A stretch of 64,000 nt of DNA from Thiohalocapsa sp. (GCA_028277725.1 JANQFX010000120.1:1-64000), one strand, 5' to 3'; counted from the stretch's first letter, positions 51,510-60,909 are shown. Notes: generated by a model from the sequence alone, not told the origin. Program-made: numbers and translations.

Positions 51510-52736
51510 CTAGAGCCAGGTGCGCATCACCGAGGGCACTTCGAACACGCCGTAGGGTGCCCAGGGTAGGGTCACGGGATGCATGGTGATCAGCGGCGTC
51601 GCAAGCTCCAAGCGCGTGAACAACTTCTCGCAGGCCGACACCGCGACTCGGACCCGAAGCTCCCGGTCTGCGTCGATCTCGGTCAGGAAGGGGTCACCCG
51701 CGGCCTCGATCCGATACGCCGTATCCGCCAGTGCGATCTGGATGCGTCGATCGAGCACGTCGTCGATCCCGGCGACCAGGTCGGAAACGGCATGGCCGCG
51801 GGCGCCGTCGACCCCGCCGTAGTAGGCATTCTCCAGCCCTTCGAGCGTCGTTAGCAGATCGGCAAAGCCGTTGCGGCTGTCGGCGGTCTCCGCCGCGCCG
51901 GGGTCGGGAGCCGACAGAATCTCTTGGATCGCGGGACACAGCTCTTCCGCCACCGTCACCGCATCGCCCATCACCTCCTGGAGCGCGACGGCGGAGGACA
52001 CGTAGCGGCTCTGAGCCTCCCCCGGGCCTGCGAATTCCGCTGCGTAGGATCGTCTCGGCTTGAAGCCCGCGGCTTCGAGCTCCGTTGCCCAGTCAGTCGG
52101 CAGATGCTCGGTCCCCGACCAGGCCGCCAGGTAGTCCATTGCCTCCAGGCGCAACGCTCTGGCAGTAACCACGAGGTAGTCGAACTCCGCTGGGCGCAGG
52201 TTCTCCACTGAACGCGGCTGTCCGTCCCGGAACAGCAGGTACTCAGCAGCGAGGAGTCCTCGCCGGGTGGAGTACATGCGCTCTCGCAGGATGCGGGCGT
52301 CCAGTTGCAGCCGACCCGCCTCCATCTCCGCCAGGGTGTGCTCAACTAGTGGCCGGTCGAGCGGCCAGGTCGCAAGCTGCTTGTCGAAGTTGTAGTGTGC
52401 GGCGGGCCCGAAGGCAAAGGCATTGGTCAATTGCGCGGTGGCGCGCGTGCTGCGCCAAGCTGCCGCCGCGGCCTCGACGTTCGCCTTTGTCGGCGCCTCG
52501 CGGAGGCGACGTGATGCGGCCTCCAGCGCATCGGTGTCCTCGACGAGACGCTCGAGTGTAGCGATGACGGTATTCTCGGCGAACCCGCGGAGTACCCCAT
52601 CCACGCGCTGCTCCATGGACCAGTTGCCGAGTAGTGCCTCGGGTTTGACGGCCAGTATCAACCCGCAGCCGAAGCCGACGAACACGAGCAGGAAGAGCAG
52701 ATTTCGAAGGTTCGACTTTTTCGCGTGAGTCGCCAT
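51510..52736 (-). CDS. imelysin-like (peptidase M75) protein
   Basis: A 408-residue protein with an N-terminal membrane helix (about 12-30), so it is anchored in the inner membrane and faces the periplasm. It is mostly helical. GLLAAEYLLFRDGQ at about 160-173 corresponds to the imelysin motif G-x-H-x-x-E, but the His is Leu, as in other non-proteolytic members. SAVALQEVMGDAVTVAEELC and GRRIQIALADTAYRIEA-like segments fit the second half-repeat. Imelysins bind iron or other ligands; adjacency to a di-haem oxidoreductase supports an iron role. Confidence 0.8.
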   Translation of the reverse strand: MATHAKKSNLRNLLFLLVFVGFGCGLILAVKPEALLGNWSMEQRVDGVLRGFAENTVIATLERLVEDTDALEAASRRLREAPTKANVEAAAAAWRSTRATAQLTNAFAFGPAAHYNFDKQLATWPLDRPLVEHTLAEMEAGRLQLDARILRERMYSTRRGLLAAEYLLFRDGQPRSVENLRPAEFDYLVVTARALRLEAMDYLAAWSGTEHLPTDWATELEAAGFKPRRSYAAEFAGPGEAQSRYVSSAVALQEVMGDAVTVAEELCPAIQEILSAPDPGAAETADSRNGFADLLTTLEGLENAYYGGVDGARGHAVSDLVAGIDDVLDRRIQIALADTAYRIEAAGDPFLTEIDADRELRVRVAVSACEKLFTRLELATPLITMHPVTLPWAPYGVFEVPSVMRTWL

Positions 52737-52765
52737 AAGTACCTCAGAACGTCCCCATCGGTATC

Positions 52766-54019
52766 TCAGAACTCGGGTAAGCCGGGGTTATCGTGGGCAA
52801 GCGCCGCGATACCCTCAACCTCCACCAGCCATCCGGGCCGGCACACCGGCGCGTGCACAAAGACCATCGGCGCCGCGCCATAGCGATCGCGCATGGCTGC
52901 ACGGACCCTCGGCTCGTCGCTGTCATCCCGCAGATAGACAATCCAGTGCGTCATGTCCGAAGCGCGCGCGCCGCCTTCCTTGAGCAGCGTTTCGACGTTC
53001 TCGAGCGTTCGCACCAGTTGTTCGTCGACGTCTCCGAGGTGGATGGTTTGGCCCTGGGCGTCGATGCTAGCGGTACCGGAGATGATCAAGTGCGAGCGAT
53101 CCCGATAGCGGATCACAGTGCCACGTTCGAAGGTAACGCCGTAGACATCGGTCCGGCTCAAGTGGTCGCTGCCCTTCAGGAATCGCACCTGTTCCGGCTG
53201 CAATCCCGCGATCGCCCAAGCGTCCATGGTCACGAACGCGTCGACATCCGTGCCCTCGCCACCGATCCCGGAACTCGCGATGTAGTGGGTGTCCGCGGTC
53301 AGCCCGCAGGCCGTGAATAGCTCCCGTCGAGCGACGACCAGGCCGTCGTAGTTCACATCCACATCGCGAACAAAGAACCATGTCCGAACGGTATGGTCCA
53401 GCAGCGTCAGCCCCCGACCCTCGAGTTCCGCCAGGTAGTCAGAGAGGATATCTTGCGTCTGTGTGTAGGAGTCGTCGCCACGTGGATGGGTCTTGCCGCA
53501 GGTCAGCAGGTGCGTCAGGGCCCCGCGGCGCAGTGCTAGGGTCGATCCTTCCAGTGTCCTGTCCAGAGTGCCCGCCGGATCCCGAAGATGGTAGGCCCAG
53601 AGCGCCAGCTTTCCCGGCCCGACGGGCGCCTGCCCGATCAGAGAGGCCGCACAGGTCCCGCTCAGTAGATCACTACCCTGCAGTCGATCGAGTTGATTGG
53701 CGGGATCGCTGCAGAAGACCCGCCGCAACACGCAGGACGTCCGGTCAACGCCGATCTGCGATAGCGCTCGATCGTATGCCTCCGAGAGCCGCGCGATTTG
53801 CGCATCGAACCACTGATCCATCGTGATCTCGAGGGTCAGGTTGATTTCCGCTGGGACGCCGGGGTGCGGCTGGAACACCGAGGCGGTGCAGTCGACACCG
53901 TCTCCGACATCCAGCCTGTCATGGCGAACCCCGCTCATCTCGGTGGTTCGGCCATCCGCGGAGGCGCCCGCTGCGCCAGCGTTCGGCATGTGCATGCCGC
54001 CAGAGGATAGATTTTCCAT
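52766..54019 (-). CDS. tandem RidA (YjgF/YER057c/UK114)-like protein
   Basis: A 417-residue protein with two related halves. The first (about 35-190) has LTLEITMDQWFDAQIARL and AYDRALSQIGVDRTSCVLRR. The second (about 210-415) has WFFVRDVDVNYDG, GTASIDAQGQTIHLGDVDEQ, LENVETLLKEGGARASDMTH and PVCRPGWLVEVEGIA, which is the usual RidA C-terminal signature with the catalytic Arg (CRPGWLVE). RidA proteins hydrolyse reactive enamines/imines. Here a chorismatase-like (FkbO/Hyg5) architecture is an alternative since those enzymes also pair RidA-like halves. The ATG at 54019 is chosen; a GTG 12 bases earlier is possible. First gene of the iron-linked operon. Confidence 0.75.
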   Translation of the reverse strand: MENLSSGGMHMPNAGAAGASADGRTTEMSGVRHDRLDVGDGVDCTASVFQPHPGVPAEINLTLEITMDQWFDAQIARLSEAYDRALSQIGVDRTSCVLRRVFCSDPANQLDRLQGSDLLSGTCAASLIGQAPVGPGKLALWAYHLRDPAGTLDRTLEGSTLALRRGALTHLLTCGKTHPRGDDSYTQTQDILSDYLAELEGRGLTLLDHTVRTWFFVRDVDVNYDGLVVARRELFTACGLTADTHYIASSGIGGEGTDVDAFVTMDAWAIAGLQPEQVRFLKGSDHLSRTDVYGVTFERGTVIRYRDRSHLIISGTASIDAQGQTIHLGDVDEQLVRTLENVETLLKEGGARASDMTHWIVYLRDDSDEPRVRAAMRDRYGAAPMVFVHAPVCRPGWLVEVEGIAALAHDNPGLPEF

Positions 54020-54427
54020 AGGACACAACACTTAGAGGGAGTTCGTTCGGTCTCTAAACCTGCGCTGCCTTCGCAGGTATCGAGGGGGAGGGGGAAAACC
54101 TCGGCGGCGGCGCGTCCCGTCCCGAACCGTCATGGTCGGCCGGTGTGGTAGGGCCGCATGAGCCGGACCAGTGGGAGGCGAAGCAGCCGTCCCTGCTTCC
54201 AACCACCGTGCATGCAGACTGCTGGCGTGGCCCGGCCGCTGACAATCGACCATCAGACCCTTTCGAGACGGTTGCCCGCGACGAGCACGGCTGGCCTGGG
54301 GCTTCTTGGATCAGTCGCTTTGTACGGCGCTCCCAAGGGAGCGTGCTGCGCCCACCCAGCGTGCCCCCATTGGACCTGCACATGCGAATCGTGACTCAAG
54401 GCACTAACCATAACGAGGTGCGCTCGC

Positions 54428-54444
54428 ATTCGCAATACAATCTC
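54428..54444. repeat. attcgca-type repeat, copy 1
   Basis: attcgcaatacaatctc; related to 54568-54584 (attcgcagtatagtctc), 14 of 17 bases identical. Confidence 0.4.
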
Positions 54445-54559
54445 AAGGCATCAGGGTGCTTGCTGAGACGGGATGAGTGGTGCATAAGGGACCGGACGTC
54501 CAGCCTCGAGTCACTGTCGGCAGTTGCGTTCCCGCGATGCCGATGATCAACTTTGCAGT

Positions 54560-54574
54560 TGAGAATGATTCGCA
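54560..54574. promoter_or_regulatory. Fur-box-like operator
   Basis: tgagaatgattcgca matches TGAnAATnATTnTCA with one mismatch. It lies between two divergent units and about 540 bases upstream of the iron-linked operon, so the target promoter is not certain. The site overlaps copy 2 of the attcgca repeat. Confidence 0.5.
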
Positions 54575-54855
54575 GTATAGTCTCGCGGTTGAGTCTGGAT
54601 CAACTTTGCGAACACCATGGAAATACTTCCGCAACCCACCTTGCGCTCGCGACCTCACCGAGCGGCGACGCCCCGGCGGTGTCACCGCAGTCTCGACCTG
54701 CGTCGGCTACGCCTCGTGCGCACGAGCCGCACCCATCCGGGTCGGAGGTGAGTCCGGGCGCCTCGCTGTCGCTCGGACGCGCCGGCGGCAGACAGACTAG
54801 CCCGCCGCGCCATTGTTGAGATCGCCATCGATTTTTGCCCAGCCCAGAGCCCCCA

Positions 54856-56934
54856 ATGCGCCCAGTCCGACCGTCTCTGTTCTCAGCGAGCCTTGAGCAG
54901 CTCCTGGCGCAACGCCCCCACGCCTTCCTGGTCTGCGTCTTGCTTGGACTCGTGGCGCTGGTGTACGTCAACAGCCTTGAGGGCTGGTGGATCTTCGACG
55001 ATCTGCCCAACATCGTGAACAATCCGCGACTGCATCTCGAGCAGCTGGATTGGAAGAGTATCTCCGATACCTGGCTTGGAACCCGCAACCATGTGAACCG
55101 TCCGCTGGCCTATCTGAGCTTCGGACTCAATCACTACTTCCATGGCCTGGACGTCATGGGCTATCACTTGGTGAACCTGGCCATCCACGCCTTGACCGCG
55201 CTGACGCTCTATCTGTTCCTGCTCAAGGTGCTGCAACTGCCCGTCCTCCAGGGGTGCTATACGGACCAGGCCAAGGCCGTCGCCTTTCTCGGAGCCCTGC
55301 TGTGGGCGACAAGCCCGATCCAGGTGACCGCCGTCACCTTCATCGTCCAACGGATGGCGTCGATGGCGGCGCTGTTCTTCCTGCTCTCCATGCTGTCGTA
55401 CTTGCTTGCCCGAACCACGGTGCATCGGGGTCATCGGCTCTGGTGGTTCGGGCTCTGCATACTGTCCGGCCTGCTCTCGCTGGCGAGCAAGGAGAACGCG
55501 GTCATGTTGCCGATCGTGCTCTACCTGATGGACCGCCTGCTGATCGGTGGGCTGGACCGCGGCACGCTCCTGCGCGACGCCAAGCTAGCGTCACTACCCA
55601 TTGCCGGTGTCGCGGCCATCACCTGGGTTCTGACCAGCCCGGAGATGCTGCTGAAAAGCTACGATGCCCGCAGTTTCACCCTGCTGGAACGGCTGCTGAC
55701 CGAGCCGCGTGTCCTCCTGTTCTATCTATCGCAAATGCTGCTGCCGATCCCGGACCGCTTTGCGCTGATCCACGATATCGACGTCTCGACCTCGCTCTGG
55801 CAGCCCTGGACGACGCTGCCGGCCATTCTGTTCTGGGCCGGCTGGGCCGGGCTTGCTCTGTTCCTGGCCGATAAGCGTCCGTTCGTCGCCTTCGCGCTGT
55901 TGTTCTTCCTGCTCAATCACGTCGTCGAGAGTTCCTTCCTGCCGCTGGAGCTGATCTACGAGCACCGCAACTACTTGCCGACGCTGATGCTCTATCCCTT
56001 GGCCGCGATGGGTGTTCTCTGGCTGGCGCGCAAACTGAGCGCGAAGCGACGTGCCAGTGCGGCCGTCGCCCTGGCGACTCTCGTCTTCATCGTGCTGCAG
56101 GGCTACACGGTCATGGAGCGAAACGCCCTGTTCGCTCACCCGCTCCTGGTCTGGGAAGACAATCTGGAGAAGGTCTCGCAACAGAGCCGGGTCTACACCA
56201 ACCTAGGGCAGGTCTACCAAGTCATGGGGATGCCGAAGAAGGCCCAGGAATCCTATGAGATGGCACTCGAGGTGGATCGCTATCAACGCCCCGACCTCAA
56301 GGCCGTTCCGTTGGGCAATATCGGCAATAGCTACATGCGGGTCGGTGACTACGAGCAGGCACGGATTTACTACCAACAAGCGGTGGCCGCCAACCCTCGC
56401 GGAATCAAGTCACGAGTCGGATTGGTCGTTGCGATGATGAAGCTCGGGGAGTTCGATGCTGCGGTGGCACTATTGGACGAGGGCATGCGACAGTTCCCCG
56501 ATAACCGCGGTCTGCTTACGATCTATGCCACGCTGCAGTTCAAGCGAGGGCAGTTCGAGTCCGCCATTGATGCCGCTACCCGGGTCATCGCCAGTGATCC
56601 GCAGCATCAGATCGCCCGGCGGGTGCTCGGCGAATCGCATCTGCGGGTGGGTGAGTATTCCGAGGCAGAGCACCACTGGCGCTCGGTCGCCGCTGCCAAC
56701 CCGAACGACGTTGAGGCAACGCTCGCCCTGTTGCAGCTGGCCCAGCTGAATCGGGATGACGCGGCGCAGCGTCGCGCCGTACGACGTCTGGATGCGATCC
56801 GCCAGGACCGTACCTGGGAGGAGCTCCTCGGCCGCCTAGATGAAGTTCGCGCGCGCAATGGCCTGGTGTTCGTGGATAACCCGACCGGTCTGCTTCCGTT
56901 GATCAAACGGGTCCTCGCCGAACAGGCGGGCTGA
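54856..56934 (+). CDS. TMTC-like membrane protein with C-terminal TPR repeats
   Basis: A 692-residue protein. About ten membrane helices fill residues 25-425. WWIFDDLPNIVNNPRL just after the first helix carries the acidic pair that resembles the GT-C catalytic site, and NRPLAYLSFGLNHYFHGLD, SLASKENAVMLPIVLYLMD and LELIYEHRNYLPTLML are the conserved loops of TMTC-type O-mannosyltransferase-like proteins. Residues 440-650 are TPR repeats (YTNLGQVYQVMGMPKKAQES; GNIGNSYMRVGDYEQARIYY). It probably transfers a polyprenyl-phosphate-linked sugar to periplasmic proteins. A GT2 of the matching type is encoded at 57954. Confidence 0.82.
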   Translation: MRPVRPSLFSASLEQLLAQRPHAFLVCVLLGLVALVYVNSLEGWWIFDDLPNIVNNPRLHLEQLDWKSISDTWLGTRNHVNRPLAYLSFGLNHYFHGLDVMGYHLVNLAIHALTALTLYLFLLKVLQLPVLQGCYTDQAKAVAFLGALLWATSPIQVTAVTFIVQRMASMAALFFLLSMLSYLLARTTVHRGHRLWWFGLCILSGLLSLASKENAVMLPIVLYLMDRLLIGGLDRGTLLRDAKLASLPIAGVAAITWVLTSPEMLLKSYDARSFTLLERLLTEPRVLLFYLSQMLLPIPDRFALIHDIDVSTSLWQPWTTLPAILFWAGWAGLALFLADKRPFVAFALLFFLLNHVVESSFLPLELIYEHRNYLPTLMLYPLAAMGVLWLARKLSAKRRASAAVALATLVFIVLQGYTVMERNALFAHPLLVWEDNLEKVSQQSRVYTNLGQVYQVMGMPKKAQESYEMALEVDRYQRPDLKAVPLGNIGNSYMRVGDYEQARIYYQQAVAANPRGIKSRVGLVVAMMKLGEFDAAVALLDEGMRQFPDNRGLLTIYATLQFKRGQFESAIDAATRVIASDPQHQIARRVLGESHLRVGEYSEAEHHWRSVAAANPNDVEATLALLQLAQLNRDDAAQRRAVRRLDAIRQDRTWEELLGRLDEVRARNGLVFVDNPTGLLPLIKRVLAEQAG

Positions 56935-56946
56935 GTGGGCGAACCG

Positions 56947-57714
56947 ATGACCAACTCACCGGCGACTTCGGCGAGCGCTATGCGGGTCTTGGTCTCGCTC
57001 CTGTGCCTTGCTGCCTTGCTGGCGCAGACGGGCTGCGCCACCGTGCCGGCAGCGCCGCAGGGCCCCTCGCGACCAGCCGTGGCGCCGACTCCGCTCTCCG
57101 CTGGAGAGGAAGTGCCGTACTGGTGGTACAGCCGCTTCCGCCTGGCCTGGCCCGACGGCGAGCCAGCGCCCTGGGACCCCGACCTATTGCTCGCGCACCG
57201 CGTGCTGCGTCCCATCCTCCAAGGCGAGGGCGATCAGGTCGACCTGTGGCGCTTTCATCGACGCGCCCGGCGCGATGCGGCCGGGCGCCAGTTCAGCTTC
57301 ATCTACCGCGCCACGCCCGCGACGGCCCAGCGCATTCAGGCACGCATCGATGCCGACCCGGAAGTCGCTCGGCTGCTCCGCAAGGGGACGCTGATCGCCG
57401 TGCATCACGATGATCCTGCGCGTCCGCAGCGGCCCGGCATCGGCGAAACCTCGGACCCCGCGTGGACGCCTGAAATGCAACGCGCGTGGCCGTCGTTCAT
57501 TATGGGCGTCAGTCAGCACTGGCTCGACTTGATCCACGAACTGGACGCCCGAAAGGGCTTGCCGCGTGCCGCCGACGCGCGATACGCCACGATCAACGAC
57601 GATCTCGAAATGCTCTGGCGACAGCAGGGCGGCCATGCCTTGTTGCATCATTTGAGCGCGGTTTTCGGCTATCGCGAGTTGTATGTGACCAGCCGGGGAT
57701 TGCTGAAGCTCTGA
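56947..57714 (+). CDS. lipoprotein of unknown function
   Basis: A 255-residue lipoprotein with signal MRVLVSLLCLAALLAQTGC (lipobox AQTGC). The mature domain contains PYWWYSRFRLAWPDGEPAPW, HRVLRPILQGEGDQVDLWRF and AWPSFIMGVSQHWLDLIHEL, with aromatic and His residues. I recognise no family. The N-terminal start at 56947 adds a short n-region before ATG 56980, which would also serve. It follows the TPR gene by 12 bases and is likely cotranscribed. Confidence 0.68.
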   Translation: MTNSPATSASAMRVLVSLLCLAALLAQTGCATVPAAPQGPSRPAVAPTPLSAGEEVPYWWYSRFRLAWPDGEPAPWDPDLLLAHRVLRPILQGEGDQVDLWRFHRRARRDAAGRQFSFIYRATPATAQRIQARIDADPEVARLLRKGTLIAVHHDDPARPQRPGIGETSDPAWTPEMQRAWPSFIMGVSQHWLDLIHELDARKGLPRAADARYATINDDLEMLWRQQGGHALLHHLSAVFGYRELYVTSRGLLKL

Positions 57715-57953
57715 TAGGTGAGGGAGCTAAAGACAATGTTGGTTCGAATCGATTCCATGCTCACCAATTACGCACGGCGCAACCACGAGGGGCGAGAGGC
57801 TTCTGGGGGCTGCGAAGGCCGTGATGACGACAACCACACCGAGCGTACTCCCTGATGGAATAGATTGCTCAACTTGTTGGTGACTTGTTCCTAGCCCGTC
57901 ACCTTCAACGCCAATTCCTTAATCTTTAGCCTATCACTTCAGCCCTACCAGCA
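57715..57953. other. intergenic, no supported gene
   Basis: 239 bases. A 39-codon frame at 57736 reads through a gatgacgacaaccac element and is probably not a gene. Confidence 0.4.
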
Positions 57954-58865
57954 ATGCTCCCAGCTTCTGCAAACAATTCCGCTCCTGCCACGCGCGGCGG
58001 TACTGTTTCAATCATCTTGCCGGCTAGAAACGAAGCGCCCACCATCGGCCCGCTGACGACCGAACTGCGCCGGCTCTACCCGCGCGACGAGGTGCTGGTG
58101 GTGGATGATGGGTCCACCGATGGCACCGCCGAGATCGCCCGCGAGCATGGTGCGCGAGTCATTAACCACCCGTACAGCATGGGCAATGGGGCCGCCGTAA
58201 AGGCCGGCGCGCGCGCCGCCGTGGGCGACGTGCTCGTCTTCATGGACGCGGACGGCCAGCATGATCCCGCCGATATCCCGCGCCTGCTAGCCCGCATCGA
58301 GGCCGGGTACGACATGGCCGTCGGCGCTCGCGGCAAAGACTCGCAAGCGAGCTTAGGTCGGCGTGTCGCCAACACCTTCTACAACTGGTTCGCGACCTTG
58401 ATGACAGGCCATCCGGTGCAGGACTTGACCTCCGGCTATCGCGCCGTCCTTGCCAAGCCGTTCCGGCGCTTCCTGTACCTGCTTCCCAACGGCTTCTCGT
58501 ATCCCACGACCATCACCATGGCCTTTTTTCGTTCCGGCCACTCCGTCGATTATGTCCCCATCACCGCCAGCCGTCGTGGCAAGGGCCGGCGCAGCCACAT
58601 CCGACCAATTCAGGATGGCGTCCGCTTCCTGCTGATCATCTTCAAGGTCTCGACCCTATTCTCACCACTCAAGCTGTTCTTCCCGGTGAGCGCCACCTTG
58701 TTCCTGACCGCGAGTGCCTACTATGTTCACACTTTCATTGTGTACAACCGCTTCACCAACATGGGAACGGTCCTGTTCATCGCCGCCATCCTGGTGCTGC
58801 TGATGGGCCTGCTGTCGGAGCAGATTACCGCCTTAAGCTATCGAGAAGGGGATCATGGAGGTTAG
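57954..58865 (+). CDS. GT2 polyprenyl-phosphate glycosyltransferase (DPM/GtrB-like)
   Basis: A 303-residue protein. The GT-A domain has VSIILPARNEAPTIGPL, VLVVDDGSTDGTAEIA, NPYSMGNGAAVKAGARAA-like NHPYSMGNGAAVKAG and VFMDADGQHDPAD with the D-x-D site. LTSGYRAVLAKPFRRFL and SRRGKGRRSH are the acceptor-lipid features of dolichol-phosphate-mannose synthase-like enzymes. Two C-terminal helices (about 222-245 and 265-290) anchor it in the inner membrane. It would charge polyprenyl phosphate with a sugar for the TMTC-like transferase. Confidence 0.87.
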   Translation: MLPASANNSAPATRGGTVSIILPARNEAPTIGPLTTELRRLYPRDEVLVVDDGSTDGTAEIAREHGARVINHPYSMGNGAAVKAGARAAVGDVLVFMDADGQHDPADIPRLLARIEAGYDMAVGARGKDSQASLGRRVANTFYNWFATLMTGHPVQDLTSGYRAVLAKPFRRFLYLLPNGFSYPTTITMAFFRSGHSVDYVPITASRRGKGRRSHIRPIQDGVRFLLIIFKVSTLFSPLKLFFPVSATLFLTASAYYVHTFIVYNRFTNMGTVLFIAAILVLLMGLLSEQITALSYREGDHGG

Positions 58866-60105
58866 CGCCTCCCTCGTTCGCAGGCGCGGTCCGCAGCCAG
58901 TCGCGGACGAAGCTGCCATTGCGCGCTCTGCGGTCTCCCGTCGGGGCCCCCGCCCCAGGATACTGATCATTACCCGAAACCTGCCACCCCTCACCGGCGG
59001 GATGGAAAGGCTAAATTGGCATCTTGCCGATGAGCTAGGCAAGGGGTTCGACGTCTGTCTTTGCGGGCCGAACGGCAGTCGCGAGAAGCTTCCGGCGGGT
59101 ATCGAGGCGGGCACGACCTTCGCCAGCCGGCCGTTGCCTCGATTTCTCGTGGAGAGTATCGCCCTGTCGGCGCGCGCGGCGAAGCAGTGCCGCCCTGCGC
59201 TGGTGATCGCCGGGAGCGGTGTTACGGCCCCTCACGCCCGGCTCGCGAGCCGGCTCACCGGCGCTCGCACGCTCGTCTATCTGCACGGCTTGGATCTGAT
59301 TGCCGACCATGCGCTCTATCGCGCCTTCTTCTTGCCGAGCATCCGCCGCGCGGATCGGTTCCTGGCCAACAGTGGCAACACGGCGCAGCTGGCGGGCGAG
59401 GCCGGTATCGCATCCGAACGCATCGAAATACTCCATCCTGGCGTGCGTCTGCCGCGCAGCTGCGAGCAGGGCCAACCTGGCAGCTTCCGTCGTATGGTCG
59501 ACGCGGGAGACCGCCCCATCCTCTTGAGCGTTGGTCGCTTGACGCCCCGAAAAGGCCTTGTCGAGTTCGTCCGATCGGCTCTGCCGGCCATCGTTGCTGC
59601 CCGGCCGGACGTGCTACTCGTTGTCATCGGTGCAGAAGCGACCGACAGGCTCGGTGGCAGCCGCGGGAATCTCGGAGATCGTGTTCGTAAGGAGGCGGCC
59701 CGTCACGGCCTCTCCGGTCATCTCAAGTTCCTAGGCCGAGTGGACGATGACACCTTGTCGCAGGCTTACCAAGCCAGTCAAGTTCACGTCTTCCCGGTGT
59801 TGGATATACCCGGTGATGTCGAGGGTTTCGGAATGGTCGCTCTGGAGGCCGCCGCGCATGGCTTGCCGACGGTCGCGTTTGGGGCTGGCGGTATCCTCGA
59901 TGCGGTTGCGCCCGGCATATCGGGTGAGATTGCTCCGAAAGGCAACTATTCCGTATTCGCTGCCGCGGTTATTGAGTTGCTCTCAGGCAATCATAATGCT
60001 GTTACGCACGACAGCTGCCGGCGCTTCTCCAGGCAGTTCGCCTGGGACCGGTTTGGCGAGCGCGCAAGGCAAGTCTGCACCGATATCATTGATCAAGCGA
60101 TCTAA
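58855..60105 (+). CDS. glycosyltransferase, GT4 family
   Basis: A 416-residue GT-B enzyme. RILIITRNLPPLTGGMERLN at about 35-54 is the donor-side glycine loop with GGMER, LVYLHGLDLIADHALYRAFF follows, and the C-terminal domain has ILLSVGRLTPRKGLVEFV, LKFLGRVDDDTLSQAYQ and DVEGFGMVALEAAAHGLPTV with the E-x7-E region. The start overlaps the previous gene by 11 bases, so translation is coupled. It shares the operon with the GT2 and methyltransferase genes. Confidence 0.88.
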   Translation: MEVSASLVRRRGPQPVADEAAIARSAVSRRGPRPRILIITRNLPPLTGGMERLNWHLADELGKGFDVCLCGPNGSREKLPAGIEAGTTFASRPLPRFLVESIALSARAAKQCRPALVIAGSGVTAPHARLASRLTGARTLVYLHGLDLIADHALYRAFFLPSIRRADRFLANSGNTAQLAGEAGIASERIEILHPGVRLPRSCEQGQPGSFRRMVDAGDRPILLSVGRLTPRKGLVEFVRSALPAIVAARPDVLLVVIGAEATDRLGGSRGNLGDRVRKEAARHGLSGHLKFLGRVDDDTLSQAYQASQVHVFPVLDIPGDVEGFGMVALEAAAHGLPTVAFGAGGILDAVAPGISGEIAPKGNYSVFAAAVIELLSGNHNAVTHDSCRRFSRQFAWDRFGERARQVCTDIIDQAI

Positions 60106-60180
60106 TCCTTGCTCGACAGTACCCGGGTTGTGCTTGCGGCCGAGCGGCCCTTGCAACGATTGGACGAGGCTCTCGCCCAT

Positions 60181-60909
60181 ATGCTCAGAAATGCCGAATC
60201 CCCCACTCACGAACAAGTCGCGGAATTCTATGACCGCGTCTACTACGGCCAGCAAGCGGGGGAATCGCCTACGCCCACGCGGCACCTGCGCCGCCTCGCG
60301 AAACGCCTCGGTGTGCGGTCCGAACAGCGCGTCCTCGACGTTGCTTGCGGGTGTGGCGCCTGGCTGTCTGCCGTGGCTGCATGCGGGGTACAGGTCAGCG
60401 GCATCGATCTCTCTGCTCGTGCCATAGAGACCTGCCGCAAGTCCCACTCGAAAGGGCGATTCCACATCGGCCCGGCCGAGCATTTGCCCTTCGCGGATCA
60501 TGAGTTCGATCTGGTGACCTGTCTTGGGTCCCTGGAGCACTTCTTGGATCAACCCAGCGCCTTGCAGGAGATGGCGCGGGTCGCCCGTCCGAACGGGAGA
60601 GTCCTGGTCCTGGTTCCGAATGCCGGCTTCCTGACCTACCGACTCGGTCTCTTTGGCGGCACCGCCCAACGGGATATTCAGGAGACGATTCGTTCTTTGT
60701 CGGAGTGGCAGGCCATGTTCTCTGCGGCTGGCCTGGAGACCATCGAGCGCTGGAAGGACCTGCACATCCTGAACCGAGCTTGGATTCTGCGACCGCCCCG
60801 ATATCAGACGCCATTGCGCCTGGCACAAGCACTCATGCTGCCGGTGTGGCCTCTGGAGTGGCAGTATCAGGTCTATCACCTCTGTCGCGTCAGCAGTGCC
60901 CAAGGCTGA
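60181..60909 (+). CDS. class I SAM-dependent methyltransferase
   Basis: A 242-residue methyltransferase. VLDVACGCGAWLSAVAACG is motif I, VSGIDLSARAIETCR the post-I acidic strand, LPFADHEFDLVTCLGSLEHF and VARPNGRVLVLVPN the remaining Methyltransf_11 motifs. The chosen ATG is uncertain; a TTG at 60109, four bases after the preceding stop, would add 24 residues. It is the last gene of the second glycosylation unit and probably modifies the same glycan. Confidence 0.82.
   Translation: MLRNAESPTHEQVAEFYDRVYYGQQAGESPTPTRHLRRLAKRLGVRSEQRVLDVACGCGAWLSAVAACGVQVSGIDLSARAIETCRKSHSKGRFHIGPAEHLPFADHEFDLVTCLGSLEHFLDQPSALQEMARVARPNGRVLVLVPNAGFLTYRLGLFGGTAQRDIQETIRSLSEWQAMFSAAGLETIERWKDLHILNRAWILRPPRYQTPLRLAQALMLPVWPLEWQYQVYHLCRVSSAQG

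Larger units (their letters stand above)
54020..54855. other. 836-bp divergent control region, no supported gene
   Basis: Lies between the divergent RidA-like and TPR-protein genes. Open frames exist but have no family features. It contains a strong Fur-box match at 54560-54574, two related attcgca-type repeats, two copies of gatcaactttgc (about 54545 and 54597) and a small hairpin cgctccc/gggagcg near 54330. Confidence 0.5.

Noticed and set aside
57736-57765. tRNA-like 3' end (ggttcgaatcg with a downstream cacca-like word)
   Set aside because: The flanking bases do not form a T-arm stem and no acceptor or anticodon arm is found.
57736-57855. 39-codon plus-strand frame after the lipoprotein gene
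   Set aside because: It spans a dispersed GACAAC-type word, has no ribosome-binding site and no family.
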